Source: Palsa-343 sp036269135 (lineage in GTDB: Bacteria; Acidobacteriota; Terriglobia; Terriglobales; Acidobacteriaceae). Taken from it: a DNA stretch of 64,000 nt. The notes below the pieces were generated by a model, which was not told the origin of the DNA, searched no databases, and worked only from the letters and a program-made list of their open reading frames with translations. Position numbers and translations under genes: made by a program. The DNA lies in contig DATASQ010000013.1 in NCBI GenBank assembly GCA_036269135.1, forward strand, positions 8,635 through 72,634. Reading direction: 5' to 3'. This document shows, in pieces, positions 54,401 to 64,000 of this stretch. Positions within the stretch are counted from its first letter, which is position 1, and every line of letters begins with the position of its first letter.

Positions 54401-55012
54401 CAGCTCGTACGATCCTCCGCCCGAACCCTGGGACGCGTCCCCGAACACGCCGGGCGTCAACTGCGCCAGCTGGAAAATGTCCCGATTGAACGACGGCATG
54501 TGCTGGATCTGGTTGCTCGAGATCGTCGCGCTCAGCGTCGCCGTGTCCGTCGGCAGTCCTCGCGTGATCGACCTCACCGTCACCGTCTGCGTCGCTGCGC
54601 CCAGCACCAGCGTTACGTTGATGGCGTTCGCCTGCTCCGGCGTAATCTCTACCTGCGTCAATGTCTTGCTTTTGAAGCCGGCATGCGCAACCACCAGGCT
54701 GTAATTGGCCGGACCCAGCGAGTTGAATGTGTAAATCCCGCTCCCATCCGTCATCACCGACTGGCTCTGGTTCGTGTCCTTGTCGGTCAGCGTAACCTTC
54801 GCCCCCGGAATCACCGCCCCCGACGGATCGCTCACCGTCCCACGCAGCGAGGCTTTGAACTGCGCCTGCGCCCCCGGCGCCAGCCAGGCGAACAGCATGG
54901 CAAATAAAAGCGCCGGCCCCAGGCCGACGCGCAACCAACGATAAGAAGATGTAGAGGGGACACTCGGGCCACGCCGCCTGGGGCGGGACCCTGAAAACAA
55001 GGCATACGACAT
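51419..55012 (-). CDS. Oar-type TonB-dependent receptor (receptor 4)
   Basis: 1197 residues from the ATG at 55012, which has AGGAG 7 bases upstream; an in-frame ATG at 55066 lacks that site. The signal anchor (GPALLFAMLFAWLAPGAQAQ) is preceded by an unusually long, basic N-region (SRPRRRGPS). The carboxypeptidase-regulatory-like domain (ASLRGTVSDPSGAVIPGAKVTL), plug-like part (MPSFNRDIFQLAQLTPGVFG, SIDGISTTSAV) and barrel ending LQARFSF follow. No LacI-like site is found upstream, unlike receptors 2 and 3. GH39 downstream hints at a xylan- or pectin-derived ligand. Confidence 0.9.
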   Translation of the reverse strand: MSYALFSGSRPRRRGPSVPSTSSYRWLRVGLGPALLFAMLFAWLAPGAQAQFKASLRGTVSDPSGAVIPGAKVTLTDKDTNQSQSVMTDGSGIYTFNSLGPANYSLVVAHAGFKSKTLTQVEITPEQANAINVTLVLGAATQTVTVRSITRGLPTDTATLSATISSNQIQHMPSFNRDIFQLAQLTPGVFGDASQGSGGGSYELPGNQGPGGASAGGGGIFATENGPQVQALGGQYETNGISIDGISTTSAVWGGTSVITPSEDSVQDLHVVSNSYDAENGRFSGAQIEVTTKSGTNTVHGSAFFKASRPGLNAYQRWNGLGSNAAPMGTTDSARAASRGVNRDNSRFNQYGGSLGGPFWRNKLFGFFNYETSPLQATTTAQGWYETSQFDSLTGAAPIAGKYLKYPGEGPASSSIVPETCGSIGLTEGVNCNTTNGGLDVGSPLRSAAGTQDLTYGGSANAPGVGGGLDGIPDLAYFNTVDPTTTSQAQYNGRLDADISSKDRLTFTIYWVPLDTTDYNGPVRSANLWHHSQVNDAFALIWNHTFSATLLNQARANAAGYRWNEVASNPQEPFGLPQDNLDDIGSANMSNAYFGAPGPSVLNQWTYSYNDVLTKVWGKQNIKAGGELTRLYYLNEAVYASRPTFTFHNLWDFANDAPYKETGTFNYATGVPFANREDNRENLWGFFVQDNIKLRPNFTINAGLRWSYFGAFSSKENNLDVMQFGSGANPLTGLNIKVGGGLYSPSKDNWGPQIGFDWQPLSQHGKAVVRGGFGINYNQNEIAILASGFSNPPNAVSPNFTCSYPALLTNPTCAGTGILYETATNINSIFGYAPNPAAITSFNSANLPATGSAFIYGFPSHPKTITDYHYSLEADYQLPASTVATLGYEGTQMRHMLTQYDWLAVAAQRGLALNPSVNFIDYYDNNANSNYNGMVATLTHNFAQTFQAEAQYTWGKAMDELSGPYYEDPYPYDVHAAYGRADYNVQNAVKLFGLWQPVFFHGNSWGEKILGGWSLSGIWNWHTGFPWDPVYNTAGNLYYGSSPYSSLRPAARIPGYGRNQSNRNYMVATNPNFGGNAPGYFPGPTYTVGPTFPATVPGPMPGIHRNSLTGPDYNDLDGTLAKDFGLPNNRILGEHAVFEVRADAYNFFNRTNLNTAQIDNNLGSVAANGTVAPNTDFGVARQALNGRTVQLQARFSF

Positions 55013-55083
55013 ACGGCTCTCCTGAGAAAAACGTGCAACCTTACCAAGGATGTACTCTCCTGCCAATGGGGATGCCCGAATCG

Positions 55084-55095
55084 TTACTACAGTAA
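55084..55095. promoter_or_regulatory. Inverted repeat in the receptor 4/UvrA intergenic region
   Basis: TTACT and AGTAA flank AC (55084-55095), about 72 bases upstream of receptor 4. It may be an operator, but its short length makes chance possible. The rest of the 300-base gap to 55312 shows no gene; the long minus-strand frame across it is antisense noise. Confidence 0.3.
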
Positions 55096-55312
55096 GCGGC
55101 CCTCGAATTGCCTAAGCCGCGCCCCCTCGCTCCCATCGCCTCCCAACACCCGCCCAGCGTAGAGCGCGGGGGACGCGCCGCTGTTCCTTACAATAAGAAC
55201 GCTGTCCTCGGATCCCAGCGCCAACCGGGCCCCCTCCAGCGGCGACCTCTCCGAATCCGCAACGTGTTAACGGCGCGCGCCTTTCCCCAGATCCCCGCAT
55301 CCAAAAATTCGC

Positions 55313-57853
<2,541 letters not shown>

Positions 57854-57882
57854 CAGAGCCGAGGCGGCCAGTGGGTGATCCG

Positions 57883-60324
57883 CTACTCGTAGCGAAGCGC
57901 CGTGGTGGGCTCCACGTGAGCGGCTCGCAGTGCGGGGACCAGGACGGCCACCGCCGCTGTGGTCAGCAGCACCGCAGAAACACTCATGAACGTGAGCAGA
58001 TCGGTTCCGCTGGTGCCATACAGCACGCTGGCCGTGAATCGTCCCAGGGCAAGCGCGATGCCGAGGCCGATCCCTAAACCAATCAGAGTAAGAATGAGGC
58101 CCTGGCGAAGAATCATGCGCAGAACCGCGGGGCGCCTGGCACCCAACGCCATCCGGATGCCGATTTCGCGGGTCCGGCGTCGCACCGAATAACTCATGAC
58201 ACCGTAGAGGCCGATCGAAGCGAGGGTCAGGCCGATGGCTCCGAAGATGCCCAGCAGAAGCGCGGAGATGCGCGGCAGCAGCAGCGATTTATCCACGTGC
58301 TCCTGCATCGTCTGGATGTTGAAGACGGCCATGTTCGGATCGAGCGCGGCGATCTGCTCGCGCACGGGGCGGGCGAGGACGCGCGGATCGGTCGAGGTCT
58401 TGACGAGGAGGGTGGTTCCGAAGAAGCTGTTAACTTTTTCCGGCGCGGCATCGATGAAGAAATAGACGGCGTCGGTCGGCTTCTCGCCGATGGTGCGCCA
58501 TTTCGAATTGCGGGCGACACCGACGATGGTGTAGGTGGTTTTGTCCTCGCGCATGGAGCGGCCGACAGGATCCTGTCCAGGAAACAGGTGTGCGGCCATG
58601 GTTTGGTTAATGATGGCTGCCGACGGACCGTCCACGTGGGGGGTGAAGTCGCGTCCGCGCAGCAGCGAAATCCCCATGGTCTGAAAATATCCGGCGCTGA
58701 CCGCGTCGACGATGGCAATGACGTTCTGGCCGGGATGACCCTGCGCGGCTTCGCCGACAAAGCGGTTCATGGTCGAGCCGATGCTGAGCGGGACATCGCC
58801 CACAAAGCTGACCGAGCGAACTCCGGGGAGCGCCGCCACGCGGTCGTGCAGCTGGGAGAGGAACTGAACTGTTTTGGCCGGCGAGTAATTCTGGGCTTTG
58901 GGGTCGATCGACATGAGGAGCAGTTTGTTGGGCTTGAATCCAATGTCGATCGAAGAGGCGTTCCCCAGACTGCGCAGAAAGAGCCCGGCGGTGGTGAGCA
59001 AAACGAGGGAGAGCGAGACCTGGACGACGACCAGGGTGTTGCGCATGCCGGAGCGTCCGCCGCGGCCGAAGCCGGAGCGGGCGGCCTTGAGCGATCCAAC
59101 CAGATCGGGACGCGAGGCGCGCAGGGCCGGGACCAACCCAAAAAGCAAAGCGGTGACCACCGACAGGCCCAGCGTGAAGAAGGCTACGCGTGCATCGACA
59201 TTGAAGTTGAAAGCGACGGGAAAAGGCAGCGGCAGCCGGAAGCTGGAAATGGCGCGGGCCGCCGCGGCCGCGAGAAGAAATCCAAAAGCCGCGCCGGTGA
59301 GCGAGAGGAGAAAGCTTTCGATGAGGAGTTGCCGCACCAGCTGCCGACGCCCGGCGCCGATGGCAAGGCGAATGGCGATTTCTTTCTCGCGGCCGGTGGC
59401 CCGGGCAAGCAGCAGGTTGGCGACGTTGGCGCAGGCCACCAGCAGGACCAGTCCAACCACCACCATGAGGACGGCCATCAGCGTGTAGGCGGGGGTCGAC
59501 GACCCGCCAATCAGCCCGCCTGCGGACTGCAGAGTGACCTTCTCATGGCTCTTGTCGTCCTTATGCCATGCCTCGTCGAGATGCTTCCTGACGACGTTGA
59601 GCGCAGCGAGAGCGCTGCCGCGGCTGACGCCGGGCCTGAGCCGCGCGTCCAGCATGAGCCATTGATTGTTGCGTCCCGTGCGCAGATTGCCGCCGGTGGC
59701 GAGATCCGGGAGAATTTCCCCGGCGACGGCGAGAGGCACCCAAAAGTCGGAGGCGACGCCGCGATCCACGCCCGTAAAGCCGGGCGAAGCCACGCCCACG
59801 ACGGTGTAGTGATGACCGTTCAGCGCAACGTCGCGATTAAGAACGGCCGGGTCGGCAGCAAAGCGCCGGCGCCACAATCCGTTGCTGAGCACGACCACAT
59901 GGCCGCGCGCCGGCGTGTCGTCTTCGGGAAGAATGGCGCGGCCGAGGGCCACGCGCACCTCGAGAGCCGAGAAGAAATTGCCGCTGACCGCCTGGCCCCA
60001 GACGCGCTCAGGAGCTCCTTTGCCGCCGATGCTGGCGGGAACCAGCGGAAACTGAGCGGCTATGCCGCCTTCGAAGAGGGTCTGCGTCTGGTCGCGGTAG
60101 TCGAGGTAGTCGGGATAAGAGAACGAGTCTCCTTCGGAGAACATCACGACCCGGCCCGGGTCGGGAACCGGCAGGACTCCCCACAGCAATCCGTTGGCGA
60201 CGCTGAAAACGGTGGCATTGGCAGCAAAGGCCAGCGCGATGGAAAGGATGACCACAAAGGAAAAACCCGGAGCCCGGAGCAGCGTTCGAATCGTGTAGCG
60301 AAGGTCCTGAGCCAGGTTCTCCAT
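57883..60324 (-). CDS. ADOP-type (acidobacterial duplicated) ABC-like permease, MacB/FtsX fold
   Basis: 813 residues. An N-terminal helix (FSFVVILSIALAFAANATVFSV) is followed by a MacB-type periplasmic domain (VVLSNGLWRRRFAADPAVLNRDVALNG), then an FtsX core (LLVACANVANLLLARATGREKEIAIRLAIGAGRRQLVRQL). A second copy of the same order follows, ending RTREIGIRMALGARRPAVLRMIL. This duplicated-permease arrangement is abundant in Acidobacteriota. No ABC ATPase gene is beside it (an orphan permease), so its partner and substrate are unknown. It converges on the UvrA gene with 29 bases between. Confidence 0.9.
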   Translation of the reverse strand: MENLAQDLRYTIRTLLRAPGFSFVVILSIALAFAANATVFSVANGLLWGVLPVPDPGRVVMFSEGDSFSYPDYLDYRDQTQTLFEGGIAAQFPLVPASIGGKGAPERVWGQAVSGNFFSALEVRVALGRAILPEDDTPARGHVVVLSNGLWRRRFAADPAVLNRDVALNGHHYTVVGVASPGFTGVDRGVASDFWVPLAVAGEILPDLATGGNLRTGRNNQWLMLDARLRPGVSRGSALAALNVVRKHLDEAWHKDDKSHEKVTLQSAGGLIGGSSTPAYTLMAVLMVVVGLVLLVACANVANLLLARATGREKEIAIRLAIGAGRRQLVRQLLIESFLLSLTGAAFGFLLAAAAARAISSFRLPLPFPVAFNFNVDARVAFFTLGLSVVTALLFGLVPALRASRPDLVGSLKAARSGFGRGGRSGMRNTLVVVQVSLSLVLLTTAGLFLRSLGNASSIDIGFKPNKLLLMSIDPKAQNYSPAKTVQFLSQLHDRVAALPGVRSVSFVGDVPLSIGSTMNRFVGEAAQGHPGQNVIAIVDAVSAGYFQTMGISLLRGRDFTPHVDGPSAAIINQTMAAHLFPGQDPVGRSMREDKTTYTIVGVARNSKWRTIGEKPTDAVYFFIDAAPEKVNSFFGTTLLVKTSTDPRVLARPVREQIAALDPNMAVFNIQTMQEHVDKSLLLPRISALLLGIFGAIGLTLASIGLYGVMSYSVRRRTREIGIRMALGARRPAVLRMILRQGLILTLIGLGIGLGIALALGRFTASVLYGTSGTDLLTFMSVSAVLLTTAAVAVLVPALRAAHVEPTTALRYE

Positions 60325-60497
60325 GAGCGCCTCGGTGCGAAGAATGAACGGTGGAGGACAGTACGCAGGGGGCGGCAGGAAAGTTCGCCGGCTTCCGAGC
60401 GGCGAGCTCCTCGAAGGACAATGGAGGGCGGCTCGTTCTCGAACCGGCAGTGCGCGATCCGACGATCGGCCGAACGGATGCTCACAATTGAGGATCC

Positions 60498-60995
60498 CTA
60501 ATCGTCTCCTTCGACTTTCTGCCCCTTCGGCCCCACGCGGATCCCGAACCGCCGACCCGCCATGACCACGTGCGCTTCGTACGCGACCAGCACGCCGGCC
60601 CGCGTGATCGATTCCACGCCGGTAATATCTGCGCGATCGGCCCGGTTCCGCAGCGCCGTCACCACCTCGGCCGGCAGCGTGCTCACATCCACCGCCTCTT
60701 CCACCTCGAGTACGCGCCCGTCCGCCGCAATCGTTACCGACCGGGCGTGCCCGTCGCGTGTCATCGTCACCTCGTAAACCCGCCGCCCGCGCTCCACTTC
60801 CACCGAATACCCGCGTACCGTCGACCCACGCGCCTCCGCATCCGCCGTCCGCCGGACGCGTTCCGGCAGTCGCTCCCGCACCAGTGGCCGCTCCCCGTCC
60901 CGCCCCGGTCCGCTTCCGGGACCTCTCGGCGCTGCACCCCTGACCACGACCGCCAGAACCACCAGCAACACAAGCGACTGAAGTTGGATCGCCAT
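60498..60995 (-). CDS. Small PepSY-like exported protein
   Basis: 165 residues. A signal peptide (LQSLVLLVVLAVVVRGAA) leads into an Arg/Pro-rich linker. A PepSY-like alpha/beta core follows (YSVEVERGRRVYEVTMTRDGHARSVTIAADGRVLEVEEAVDVSTLPAEVVTALRNRA read in pieces), with a partial second repeat at the C-terminus. PepSY-like domains occur in secreted proteins and may modulate peptidases or bind surface ligands. It lies upstream of the ADOP permease with a 173-base gap. Role unknown. Confidence 0.7.
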   Translation of the reverse strand: MAIQLQSLVLLVVLAVVVRGAAPRGPGSGPGRDGERPLVRERLPERVRRTADAEARGSTVRGYSVEVERGRRVYEVTMTRDGHARSVTIAADGRVLEVEEAVDVSTLPAEVVTALRNRADRADITGVESITRAGVLVAYEAHVVMAGRRFGIRVGPKGQKVEGDD

Positions 60996-61151
60996 GCCCT
61001 CACCGTCAGACCCTCACTGTCATATCGCAGCAGCCTTAAGCCATCCTGAACGGCCTGTCATCCTGGCGGCGGAAGAACGCGGTACCTCCGTACCCTCGGC
61101 CCGCCGATTTTGCTGGCAATCCCTCGCAAGCCCGCCCACACTCAACACACT

Positions 61152-61225
61152 GGGGATTCTCCGCTTCAACGGAGAGTCCCCATCGCCGTTTCAGGCGACA
61201 GGAGTTTAGAGGAGTTCCCTCCTAA
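61152..61225. other. Three consecutive hairpins in an intergenic region (repeat or structured RNA candidate)
   Basis: The 352-base gap 60996-61347 has no gene. It holds a 12-base-pair stem with one T-G wobble (GGGGATTCTCCG 61152-61163, CGGAGAGTCCCC 61170-61181, loop CTTCAA), a 5-base-pair stem TCGCC/GGCGA (61183-61198), and a third imperfect stem TTAGAGG/CCT-C-CTAA (61206-61225). Such clusters are typical of REP-type dispersed repeats or small structured RNAs. Strand and nature are undecided. Confidence 0.4.
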
Positions 61226-61311
61226 CTGATCTCGTTCCGATCGCTTACCTGCGAGAGAGTGCCTGCCAGGCGAGCAAGCTGCACAAAGGAAAGGATTTGA
61301 AAAATGCTTGA

Positions 61312-61327
61312 CCCTCAAAATCGAGGG
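61312..61327 (-). terminator. Weak hairpin after the TlpA/DsbD-alpha pair
   Basis: CCCTC and GAGGG pair around AAAATC, 21 bases downstream of the 61348 stop on the minus strand. A T-run (ATTTTT) follows after a few bases. The short stem makes it a weak terminator. Confidence 0.4.
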
Positions 61328-61347
61328 AAATAAAATCCGGGCCGGCG

Positions 61348-61845
61348 CTACTGCCCAATCACGTCCACCGCCACCGGAGCGTTTCGCGGCGGAAAGCAGG
61401 TGTTGGTGTCGCAGGCCTGGTAGCGGAGAGCACCCTGCACCAGATGGTTCCCCTTCTGAGCCGTCAGGTGCATCTTCAGCACGAAGTCGCCGGTGTAGAC
61501 GCTCAGCTTCTCCTGCGGGTCCAGCGGAAACGCATAGTCCGAACCCACCGGAAAATCGACTGCGCTGATCTTGACTCCGGTCGGCTCGGCCGCAATCAGT
61601 TCGGTCCGGATCAGGCTCTTCTGCCGCGGCTGGTGCGAGTTAATGTGCAGCCCGGAGTTGATCCGGAAATGCATCTCGATCGTCTGCGGCTTGCCCGCAG
61701 GCACGGTTACCTGCTGCGGATACAGGAAGTGGACCAGCTGATCGTCGCCCGGTTTCACGCTCGCCGAAGTCTGCCACGGCAGCTTCTGCGCGCCGGCCAG
61801 CAGCGCGCCCGCCACAACAGCCGCGATGACCAATGCTCGCTTCAC
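61348..61845 (-). CDS. DsbD N-terminal (DsbD-alpha)-like periplasmic protein
   Basis: 165 residues. A short signal (ALVIAAVVAGALLAGA) precedes a DsbD-alpha immunoglobulin-like domain: VTVPAGKPQTIEMHFRINSGLHINSH and a C-terminal LRYQACDTNTCFPP that keeps the two redox cysteines (about 145 and 150). In DsbD this domain passes electrons to periplasmic thiol proteins; here it is a stand-alone protein without the membrane DsbD part. Its start overlaps the stop of the TlpA-like gene (ATGA, 61842-61845), so the two are coupled and probably exchange electrons. Confidence 0.85.
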   Translation of the reverse strand: MKRALVIAAVVAGALLAGAQKLPWQTSASVKPGDDQLVHFLYPQQVTVPAGKPQTIEMHFRINSGLHINSHQPRQKSLIRTELIAAEPTGVKISAVDFPVGSDYAFPLDPQEKLSVYTGDFVLKMHLTAQKGNHLVQGALRYQACDTNTCFPPRNAPVAVDVIGQ

Positions 61846-62540
61846 GACGGCCCTCCGCTGTGAATCGCCTTTTGAATGTCGGCGTCGATCAGCTCCCGTG
61901 GCGCCAGGCCGATGGTCGAAGCCACGATCTTCCCGTTCTTATCGATAAAGAACGTGGTTGGCAGCGCATCGAGTCCGCCGTAGGAATTGGCGATCGAATC
62001 GGCGTCGATCAGCACCGGATAATTCATGTGCATCTTCTGAACAAAATCCGCGATGTCCCGCTTCTCGGTGAACAGCTTCGCCGGATCGTCCTTGTCCAGG
62101 TCGTCCGCCGAAACGCCCAGAATTTGCAGCCCCTGGCTCGCGTACTGGTCGTGCAGCTTCTCGAACCAGGGAATCTCGACCTTGCACGGTCCGCACCACG
62201 TCGCCCAGAAGTCCACGACCAGCGCATGTCCGCGGTAGCTGGACAGCGACACCTTCTTCCCGTTGATGTCGTCCAGGGTAAAGTTGGGCGCTGTCTTCCC
62301 GTTCAGGCCGGTGGAGTTCTCATCGGCTTCGGTCGCCGTCTCGGTCATCGCCTCAGCCGATTCGGCCGGCACATTCGAGGCGTCGCTGGTGGCTCCATCG
62401 GCAGGCACCAGCGTCATCTTCATCATCTGCGCCTGCGCTTCAGCCGCGTGCCGTCGCTGCAGGTAATTCATCACACCCGCCGCAATCATCAGCCCGACCG
62501 CCACCACCATCGCCGACAAGACCAGGAGATTCCGCCGCAA
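61842..62540 (-). CDS. TlpA/ResA-like membrane-anchored thioredoxin
   Basis: 232 residues. An N-terminal helix (LLVLSAMVVAVGLMIAAGVM) anchors the protein. A Thr/Ala/Glu-rich linker (~45-78) leads into a TlpA-like thioredoxin domain: APNFTLDDINGKKVSLSSYRGHALVVDFWATWCGPC with the CxxC at 116-119, and cis-Pro in LDALPTTFFIDKNG. Such proteins reduce disulfides in cytochrome c maturation or repair periplasmic proteins. Coupled to the DsbD-alpha gene downstream. It is divergent from kdsD with 71 bases between. Confidence 0.92.
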   Translation of the reverse strand: MRRNLLVLSAMVVAVGLMIAAGVMNYLQRRHAAEAQAQMMKMTLVPADGATSDASNVPAESAEAMTETATEADENSTGLNGKTAPNFTLDDINGKKVSLSSYRGHALVVDFWATWCGPCKVEIPWFEKLHDQYASQGLQILGVSADDLDKDDPAKLFTEKRDIADFVQKMHMNYPVLIDADSIANSYGGLDALPTTFFIDKNGKIVASTIGLAPRELIDADIQKAIHSGGPS

Positions 62541-62611
62541 AACAGTACCCTCTGTCCCTATTCTATGGGAACGCGGCGGCGGACCGGTGGTAGCATCAGG
62601 AGTTTCAGAGC

Positions 62612-63592
62612 ATGAGCGACGTCCACACTCCGGCGCAACTCGTTCGGATCGAAGCCGAAGCGCTGCTGGCGCTCGCCCAGCGTCTCGACGGTCCCATGGC
62701 CGCCGACTTCGAGGGCGCCGTCGACCGCGTCCTCGAGTGCGGACAAACGCGCGGTCGCGTCGTCGTCACCGGGATGGGCAAGAGCGGCATCGTCGCCCAG
62801 AAAGTGGCCGCGACGCTCAGCTCCACCGGCAGCCCGGCGCTTTTTCTTCATCCCGCCGAAGCGGTTCACGGTGATCTGGGCATGATCACCGAGGGCGACG
62901 TGGTCATCGCCCTTTCCGCCAGCGGCGAGACCGAGGAGATCCTGCGGCTGCTGGCCACGATTCAGCGCATGGGCAACGCCCTGATCTCCTTTGTTTGCGA
63001 TGTGCATTCCACCCTTGCCGCCGCCAGCACGGTGGCCCTGGACTGCTCCGTTCCCGCCGAAGCCTGCGGCCTGGGGTTGGCGCCGACCGCCTCCACTACC
63101 GCCATGCTCGCTCTGGGCGACGCGCTGGCCATTGCCGTCTCCCTGCGCAAAGGCTTCCGCGTCGAGGATTTTGCGGCCCTTCACCCAGGCGGCAAGCTGG
63201 GCAAGCGCCTCGCCACGGTCCGCCAGCTCATGCACTCGGGCGATGCTGTCCCGCGCGTCGATATCGCCACGCCCATGACCGAGGTCATCTACACGATGTC
63301 TCGCAAGAAGCTGGGCATGACGACGGTGGAATGCGGCGGTAAACTGGCCGGCATCATCAGCGACGGCGACCTGCGCCGCCTGCTCGAATCCGACGGTCCC
63401 GACGGCCTGCGCAAGACGGCCGGCGACGTCATGAATCCGCTGGCCAAAACCATCTCTGCCCAGGAGTTAGCGGTTCGCGGGCTGCACACGATGGAGGAAA
63501 AGAAGATTACCTCGCTGGTGGTCGTCGATGAAGACCGCCGGATCGAAGGCGTCCTCCATCTCCATGACCTCTGGGGCACGGAACTGATCTGA
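62612..63592 (+). CDS. kdsD: Arabinose-5-phosphate isomerase
   Basis: 326 residues, the usual length of KdsD/KpsF. The SIS domain (~40-180) shows VVTGMGKSGIVAQKVAATLSSTGSPALFLHP, HGDLGMITEGDVVIALSASGETEEI and LHPGGKLGKRL. Two CBS domains follow (~210-325: TPMTEVIYTMSRKKLGMTTV, DVMNPLAKTISAQELAVRGL). The enzyme converts ribulose 5-phosphate to arabinose 5-phosphate for Kdo and lipopolysaccharide synthesis in the cytoplasm. The CBS pair may sense nucleotides or sugar nucleotides. Confidence 0.95.
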   Translation: MSDVHTPAQLVRIEAEALLALAQRLDGPMAADFEGAVDRVLECGQTRGRVVVTGMGKSGIVAQKVAATLSSTGSPALFLHPAEAVHGDLGMITEGDVVIALSASGETEEILRLLATIQRMGNALISFVCDVHSTLAAASTVALDCSVPAEACGLGLAPTASTTAMLALGDALAIAVSLRKGFRVEDFAALHPGGKLGKRLATVRQLMHSGDAVPRVDIATPMTEVIYTMSRKKLGMTTVECGGKLAGIISDGDLRRLLESDGPDGLRKTAGDVMNPLAKTISAQELAVRGLHTMEEKKITSLVVVDEDRRIEGVLHLHDLWGTELI

Positions 63593-63655
63593 TCCTTATC
63601 AGGAGTCCCCACCCCGCTGTGCGGCGTCTAATGAACAGCAGATAGGATGGGTCCC

Positions 63656-64000
63656 ATGCGGCCGCGAATTTCCAGCTTGCTCGCTTCCGGTGTTGTGGCA
63701 GGATTCCTGATCGCCGCTTCCGCGGCATTCGCGCAGCATGGCGAATTTGCGGGGGGACATGGCGGGTACGCGGGCCACGCGGGCGGTTTCTCCGGCCGTG
63801 GCTTCACCGGATCGATCACGGGCTCGCCCGGACAAATCACCACGCTGGGGCCGCACGGCATCTATACACCCGGCCGCGCCGTCTTCCCCGCTTCCTCTCA
63901 TGCTTTTGCTCCGGGGTTTGTGCCGACCTGGAGCGCGGGAACCCAGCCCGCCTGGAATGGCCGCGGGGGCTGGGGGGATCGTGGCCGCGATCACGATAAC
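63656..64000 (+). CDS. Secreted Gly/His-rich protein, 3' truncated by window end
   Basis: The frame is open to the last base (115 codons visible). ATG at 63656 follows AGGATGGG; an in-frame ATG at 63647 is possible. The signal peptide (SLLASGVVAGFLIAASAAFAQ) precedes a Gly/His-rich low-complexity segment (HGEFAGGHGGYAGHAGGFSGRGF), and the visible end is again Gly/Arg/Asp-rich (GRGGWGDRGRDHDN). This composition is common in acidobacterial surface or metal-binding proteins, but function cannot be assigned. Confidence 0.7.
   Translation, partial: MRPRISSLLASGVVAGFLIAASAAFAQHGEFAGGHGGYAGHAGGFSGRGFTGSITGSPGQITTLGPHGIYTPGRAVFPASSHAFAPGFVPTWSAGTQPAWNGRGGWGDRGRDHDN

Noticed and set aside
58297..60501. 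734-residue plus-strand frame
   Set aside because: Mirror of the ADOP permease gene; low-complexity Arg/Gly/Asp composition and no domain.
63599..63994. 131-residue minus-strand frame at the window end
   Set aside because: The plus strand has a signal peptide and an open frame to the last base; this is its shadow.

Overview
The window looks like a stretch of an Acidobacteriota chromosome, most likely a Terriglobia (subdivision 1) soil or plant-matter degrader. This is inferred from gene content: four very large Oar-type TonB-dependent receptors with an N-terminal carboxypeptidase-regulatory-like domain, several FG-GAP/ASPIC-UnbV (CRTAC1) proteins and TPR proteins, an acidobacterial-type duplicated FtsX permease (ADOP), and several Tat or Sec exported hydrolases. 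No phage, insertion sequence, CRISPR or rRNA was seen; one tRNA-Leu(TAA) is present.

Layout. 1-300 is the 3' end of a GntP-type permease. 352-5179 holds a TPR protein divergent from TonB-dependent receptor 1. 5312-9917 is a minus-strand cluster: TPR protein, Tat-exported alkaline-phosphatase-superfamily protein, unknown protein, secreted RbsD/FucU-like protein. 10147-14088 is receptor 2. Divergent from it, 14462-24440 is a tightly coupled four-gene operon (FG-GAP/UnbV/redoxin/TPR fusion, TPR, CRTAC1, CRTAC1), closed by a convergent TPR protein (24453-26126) that is a paralogue of the one at 8496-9917. 26327-31168 encodes GH2 beta-galactosidase and GH36 alpha-galactosidase. 31231-33428 is an MFS transporter plus CE1-like esterase. 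33522-35623 is a class III CoA-transferase plus CitE-like lyase. 35780-37984 is a secreted barrel/FGE-fold fusion. 38039-39655 is a tannase/feruloyl-esterase-family protein. 40117-43734 is receptor 3. 43953-47450 is a sugar-porter/ribokinase/GH13-like operon. 47560-55012, on the minus strand, is tRNA-Leu, SpoIIE-type phosphatase, GH39 and receptor 4. 55313-64000 is more general: UvrA2-like ATPase, ADOP permease, PepSY-like protein, DsbD-alpha plus TlpA-like pair, KdsD, and the start of a Gly/His-rich secreted protein.

How it fits together. The 1-55 kb part reads as a glycan and plant-ester utilisation region: receptors import oligomers, exported glycosidases and esterases trim them, and transporters and kinases finish the job. 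The most interesting signal is a set of LacI-type operator-like palindromes placed at or just downstream of the -10 element in front of receptors 2 and 3, beta-galactosidase, the FGE-fold fusion and the esterase/MFS operon, with weaker matches elsewhere. No LacI-family gene lies in the window, so any regulator must act from elsewhere. The second is the receptor/TPR/CRTAC1 supercluster, a possible acidobacterial outer-membrane uptake machine without SusD.
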